64,000 nt of DNA from contig NZ_JAGIPX010000031.1 of assembly GCF_017814945.1 (NCBI RefSeq), positions 1-64,000 on the forward strand, given 5' to 3'. Under the pieces are notes generated by a model. It made no database searches. It was not told where the DNA came from and saw only the letters and a program-made list of their open reading frames with translations. Below are positions 60,177 through 64,000 of this stretch, in pieces. The position numbers and the translations under genes are program-made. Position 1 is the stretch's first letter, and each line of letters starts with the position of its first letter. The DNA is from Paraburkholderia sp. LEh10 (lineage in GTDB: Bacteria > Pseudomonadota > Gammaproteobacteria > Burkholderiales > Burkholderiaceae).

Positions 60177-60425
60177 ATGAATCCGTCCCGATCCAAATCG
60201 CTCGAAACTTCCGAAACGTCCAGTGTGCGCTGCCCGCGCTGCCGCCGCGTGTTCGATTGTGGCGCCCGCGGCGACAGATCGGCGTGCTGGTGCGCGTCGA
60301 TGCCCGCGCTCCCTGCCGATGTGCTCGAAGCCGGCACCGGCTGTCTGTGCCCGGAGTGTCTCGCCGATGCGATCGCGCGCACCCGCGCGGCGGCAAATGG
60401 CGCGACGGCGGCGCCGCCGGAATGA
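60177..60425 (+). CDS. cysteine-rich CWC family protein
   Basis: An 82-residue protein with eight cysteines in the CWC pattern: CPRCRRVFDCG, then ACWCASMPALP, and CLCPECLADAI. It should bind zinc; the function is unknown. ATG 60177 gives the family's usual start. In-frame ATG 60141 with GGAAG seven bases before it is an alternative. It converges on the TPR gene only two bases away. Confidence 0.82.
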   Translation: MNPSRSKSLETSETSSVRCPRCRRVFDCGARGDRSACWCASMPALPADVLEAGTGCLCPECLADAIARTRAAANGATAAPPE

Positions 60426-60427
60426 GG

Positions 60428-62060
60428 CTACGGGCGCTCGCCCGCCAGCGCGGCCAGATCGCGCGTCAACTCGTCGAACACGGGCTCCCATTGCGCGAAC
60501 TGCTGTTGCCGGTACAAGGTCGCGCTGGGATACCAAGGGCTGTCGGTGCGATCGAGCAGCCAGACCCAATGCGGATTGACGTCGAGCAGCACCCACGTGC
60601 GTTGTCCGAGCGCGCCGCTCAGATGCGCGACCGACGTGCATACCGTAATCACCAGATCGAGCGCGCTGATGTAGGCGGCGGTGTCGTCGAAGGTCTTGAA
60701 CTCGGCCGTGTGGTCGGCGATATCGAGTCCCGCCGTGCGCGCGGCGGCCACCTCGGCGCCCGCGCCCGGTTGCAGTGAATGGAACGCGACGTCGTCGAGT
60801 TCGCGGAAATAGTCGACATAGCGCTCAAGACCGACGCGGCGGTAGGGATTGCGCTGATGTCCGTGGCTGCCCGTCCATACGAGCCCTACTTTGAGCCGCT
60901 TCTCTCTGCCGCTGACGCCATCCGTCGACGGCCTGTGGCTCGGCTTGCAGATACGCAACGCCAGACGGAATAGTTTGCTCGCGCGTTTCGAACAGCAAAG
61001 GCAGCGAGAGCAGCGAGATCTCGTAGTCGAACTTCGGCAGCTGCTCGACGCCGCCGCCGAGCGAGAATTCGTCGGCATGCTGCGCGAGCGTGCGGGCTAC
61101 CAGCGCGCCCATTTGCGGAAACGAATTCCAGGCGAGACGCCCGCCTTCGCGGTGCACGCGCTGCGCGAGCAATGGCACGTAGCGGCAAAATTGCAGCAGG
61201 TCGCCCATGCCCTGTTCGCCCCACAACAGCAGCGTCTTGCCGGCGAGCGGCTCACCTTGCCAGCGCGGTCCGGGCAGAACGGGCCGCCTGCCCGCCAGTT
61301 CCTTCGATCCTTCCCAGCGTGCTTCGTGCTCCCGCCAGCCGTCCGCGTAATTGCCGCGCAGAAGGTGAATCATGCTGAGGTTGGACAGGTACGACGGGTT
61401 GTCGGGCGCGGCGCGGTGAGCGGCCATCGTGAAACGCTCTGCTTCGGCCCATTGCTGCGCTTCACGCAATGTCTGTCCATGATTGCCAAGCGCAATCGGA
61501 TTATTCGGCTGGAGTGCGAGCGCGCGCTGCCCGGCGTCGAGGGCGCCAGCGAGATCGAATTGCGCCTGGCGAATTTTGGCGATGTTGATCCAGGAGTTCG
61601 CGTCCGCGGGATCGCGTTCGAGCGAAGCCTGCAATAGCTCGGCCGCTTCCGGCGACGCGGTATCAACCGACATCAGCGCTGCAGCCAGATTGTTGCGCAG
61701 GCTGTGCAGCTCAGGGTCGATGGCGAGCGCCTCGCGGTAAGGCGCCATTGCATCGCTGTGACGGTTCATCAGTTGCAGTACGAGACCCAGGCGAAAGAGT
61801 GCGCGTGCGTCTTTCGGAAACAGGGCAACGAGTGCGCGAGCGATGCCTTCGGCATCGGCAGCAGACCGTTGGGAAACCAGCCGTTGGCATAACGCGTCGA
61901 GCGAATCGGCGTCCGTAGTAGGAAAAAGGTGGGAAGCGGCCTGCAGCCAGATGTGACGGGCGGCTTGATCGCCTTGCTGTTGCGCAGCGACAGCGTGATG
62001 CAGAAAGGTCTGGAAGGATTCCAAAAGAACTTGATCTGGATCAAGTGGTGTTTTAAGCAT
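60428..62060 (-). pseudogene. TPR/glycosyltransferase-like protein gene with a frameshift
   Basis: The first part (62060 to about 60900) encodes several TPR units (AHRAAPDNPSYLSNLSMIHL, ALALQPNNPIALGNHGQTLR) and the start of a GT-B-like C-domain (LLLWGEQGMGDLLQFCRYVP). The frame then runs on to an unrelated end. The true continuation, EKRLKVGLVWTGSHGHQRNP to VCTSVAHLSGALGQRTWVLL, is in another frame from about 60900 to the stop at 60428. The break lies in an AGAGAGAA tract (minus strand, 60900-60908). One additional GA would restore one frame of about 544 residues. It may be a pseudogene, an assembly error or, less likely, a switch. Confidence 0.85.
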
Positions 62061-62162
62061 TGTGAGCGAAGCGTGGTGAACGCACGGTAAACAATAAAGG
62101 ACACTATAGTTCCGAAAGTTCGCTAGATGTATCAGAGCAGTCTCAACAGGTAAACTTGCAGG

Positions 62163-63467
62163 ATGCACCGCATAACCGTTACCGGCCGGGTCAATCTCGG
62201 ACATCTCTTCTGGCTACGCAGTCTTGCCATCATTGGCCAGCTCGTGACGATCGCGTTCGTCCAGATCTTTGTCGGCGTGAAATTGCCGTTGCCGGCGATG
62301 CTGCTCGTCATCGGTCTCGAAGTGATCTTCAACGCGCTGACGTGGCTGCGGGTCGCGAGTCAGAAGCCGGAGTCGAATCTCGAACTGTTCGGCCAGCTTT
62401 GGGTCGATCTCGGCGCATTATCGGCGCTGCTGTTTCTTTCGGGCGGCACGACCAATCCGTTCGTCTCGTTGTACCTGCCGTCGCTCGCCATTGCGGCGGC
62501 CGTGCTGCCGTGGCATCTGATGGCATGGCTCGCGGCGTTTGCAGTCGCCTGCTACGCGGTGCTCGGCTTCGAATCGGTGCCCCTCAACCTCGACAATCCC
62601 GCGAACCTGTTCGACTACTACCGCGCCGGCATGTGGGTGAACTTCATGGTGAGCGTCGGCCTGATCGCGTGGTTCGTCGCGCGGATGTCACGCGCGCTGC
62701 GTCAACGCGATGCCGCGCTCGGCGATGCGCAACAACGCCTGTTGCGCGACGAGCGCGCGGTGGCGCTCGGCGTGCAGGCCGCGACGGTCGCGCATGAAAT
62801 CGGCACACCGCTTTCGACCATCGCGATGCTCACGGAGGAACTGCGCGATGCCGCGCGCAGCGACGAAGGTCTCAAGCCCTATGCCGCCGACCTCGACATC
62901 CTCGATCAGCAGATGACGCTGTGCACATCGGCGCTCGCGCGTCTGCGCAGCCGCGCGTCGACGCAAGGCAGCCGTCAGCGGGTGGACGAATGGCTCGATT
63001 CGTTCGCCGCTCAATGGCGTTTGCGGCATCCGCACGTCAAGTTCGAGCGACTGGGCGTTCCGCCTGCCGACGTCAGCCTCGACGACACGGTCGCCGTCAG
63101 CCAGATTCTCACGATCCTGCTCGACAATGCCGCGCGTGCGAGCCGCGACCACGTCACGTTGGCCGCGAAGCCCGTCGATCACGATTCGATCGAATTCGAA
63201 GTCTGCGACGCGGGGCCCGGCGTGCCGGCGTCGCTGCGCGGCCTGCTCGGCGCGGCGCCTGTCGACAGCACGCAGGGTGGACATGGCGTCGGGTTGTATC
63301 TGGCATTTTCGGCGGCGGCGCGGCTCGGCGGATCGATCGAGCTCACCGACGTCAACGAAGTCAAACCGCGCGGCACGCGCGCGGTGTTGCGGCTGCCTCT
63401 GGCCCGCGAGCAATCGGGCGCGGGCCTGCAGGGCACCGCGTCGTCCAATACGGAGAAACAAGCATGA
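62163..63467 (+). CDS. regB: redox sensor histidine kinase RegB/PrrB family
   Basis: A 434-residue membrane kinase with about six hydrophobic segments in the first 175 residues. It contains the quinone-site loop GGTTNPF (94-100), typical of RegB. The H-box is VAHEIGTPLSTIAML with His211. Cys254 in QQMTLCTSALARL lines up with the redox-active cysteine of RegB. The ATPase end has LLDNAARAS and GGHGVGLYLAF. It overlaps the regulator gene as ATGA and diverges from the TPR gene. Confidence 0.9.
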   Translation: MHRITVTGRVNLGHLFWLRSLAIIGQLVTIAFVQIFVGVKLPLPAMLLVIGLEVIFNALTWLRVASQKPESNLELFGQLWVDLGALSALLFLSGGTTNPFVSLYLPSLAIAAAVLPWHLMAWLAAFAVACYAVLGFESVPLNLDNPANLFDYYRAGMWVNFMVSVGLIAWFVARMSRALRQRDAALGDAQQRLLRDERAVALGVQAATVAHEIGTPLSTIAMLTEELRDAARSDEGLKPYAADLDILDQQMTLCTSALARLRSRASTQGSRQRVDEWLDSFAAQWRLRHPHVKFERLGVPPADVSLDDTVAVSQILTILLDNAARASRDHVTLAAKPVDHDSIEFEVCDAGPGVPASLRGLLGAAPVDSTQGGHGVGLYLAFSAAARLGGSIELTDVNEVKPRGTRAVLRLPLAREQSGAGLQGTASSNTEKQA

Positions 63468-64000
63468 GCGATAAGAATTTTCTGGTAATTGACGACGACG
63501 AAGTGTTCTCCGGCATCCTCGCGCGCGGTTTGACGCGCCGCGGTTATACGGTGTCTGAAGCGCACAACGCCGACGAAGCGATTCGCCTCGCAAATCAGCA
63601 GAAATTTGGGCAGATCACCGTCGATCTGCACCTGGGCAACGACTCCGGCCTGAATCTCGTCGCGCCGTTGCGCGACCTGCAGCCCAATGCGCGGATGCTG
63701 GTGCTGACGGGCTACGCGAGCATCGCGACGGCCGTCCAGGCAGTGAAGGACGGCGCGGACAACTATCTGGCGAAGCCCGCGAATGTCGAGACGATCCTGT
63801 CCGCGCTGCAGGCGGAAGCGAGTGCGCTGCAGGCCGAAGAGGCGATCGAGAAGCCGACGCCGCTGTCGGTCGCGCGGCTCGAATGGGAACACATCCAGCG
63901 CGTGCTCGCGGAGAACGGCGGCAATATTTCGGCGACGGCGCGCGCGCTGAACATGCACCGGCGCACGTTGCAACGCAAGCTCGCGAAGCGGCCGGTCAAG
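63464..64000 (+). CDS. regA: response regulator RegA/PrrA family (cut by window edge)
   Basis: The 179 codons seen hold a receiver domain (FLVIDDDEVFSGILARGLTR, phosphoacceptor Asp54 in QITVDLHLGND, then GYASIATAVQAVKDGADNYL and AKPANVET) and a Fis-type helix-turn-helix (GNISATARALNMHRRTLQRK). The family is about 180 residues, so only the last codons are missing. It is coupled to regB by ATGA. The pair controls genes for respiration and carbon or nitrogen fixation in response to redox state in relatives. Confidence 0.92.
   Translation, partial: MSDKNFLVIDDDEVFSGILARGLTRRGYTVSEAHNADEAIRLANQQKFGQITVDLHLGNDSGLNLVAPLRDLQPNARMLVLTGYASIATAVQAVKDGADNYLAKPANVETILSALQAEASALQAEEAIEKPTPLSVARLEWEHIQRVLAENGGNISATARALNMHRRTLQRKLAKRPVK

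Overview
The window is a GC-rich chromosomal segment of a Burkholderiales bacterium, most like Paraburkholderia or a relative. The evidence is the gene order rather than any marker gene: dprA-def-fmt, rsmB-DUF4390-ntrY-ntrX-tRNA-Phe, queC-queE-queD, mreB-mreC-mreD-mrdA-mrdB, gatC-gatA-gatB, metX-metW and regB-regA all appear as compact blocks. Most of the window is core housekeeping DNA. The only mobile-element sequence seen is the 3' tail of a group II intron at the left edge. No CRISPR array, rRNA, prophage or insertion sequence is visible.

Left part (1-10.4 kb): a small hypothetical gene and an AraC/GyrI-type regulator are followed by an ethanolamine utilisation cluster: permease, the two subunits of the B12-dependent ammonia-lyase, a DUF779 protein, acetaldehyde dehydrogenase and an AraC-type regulator. 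No microcompartment or EutA reactivase gene is present, so acetaldehyde would be oxidised to acetate in the cytosol. A zinc-ribbon protein and the DEAD-box helicase DbpA follow.

10.7-22.8 kb: a methionine/glutamine-type aminotransferase is next to a Nit1-type amidase and an orphan polar amino acid binding protein. Then comes an ECF sigma factor gene lying between two membrane anti-sigma-like genes, with a shared GGAATA-type promoter element that also lies upstream of a secreted DUF4148 protein. tRNA-Lys, a thioesterase, a patatin, a D-2-hydroxyacid dehydrogenase, GTP-type PEP carboxykinase and a LysR regulator complete this part.

22.9-40.4 kb: topoisomerase III, a thioredoxin-like protein and DprA are on the minus strand. 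Opposite them are def-fmt-lysE-htpX and the tightly overlapped rsmB-DUF4390-ntrY-ntrX run. The NtrX here has no AAA+ domain. tRNA-Phe is followed by the preQ0 genes queC, queE and queD, behind a leader that can pair with the queC ribosome binding site. A small candidate ORF, an HpcH/HpaI aldolase and a Sel1-repeat protein follow.

40.4-64 kb: the rod-shape operon (minus strand) diverges from gatCAB, which has a 16-codon leader ORF. Then come PPK2, exonuclease III and a minus-strand run metX-metW-ampG-like-M48 protease. The metX leader contains mutually exclusive pairings around its ribosome binding site. SlmA, a pyrimidine 5'-nucleotidase, ArgB, a CWC-motif protein, a frameshifted TPR/glycosyltransferase-like gene and the RegB/RegA redox two-component system end the window; regA is cut by the right edge.

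The best leads for follow-up are the sigma/two-anti-sigma locus with its repeated promoter motif, the metX and queC leaders, the gatCAB leader ORF, the AAA-less NtrX and the GA-tract frameshift at about 60.9 kb. All are inferences from sequence alone.
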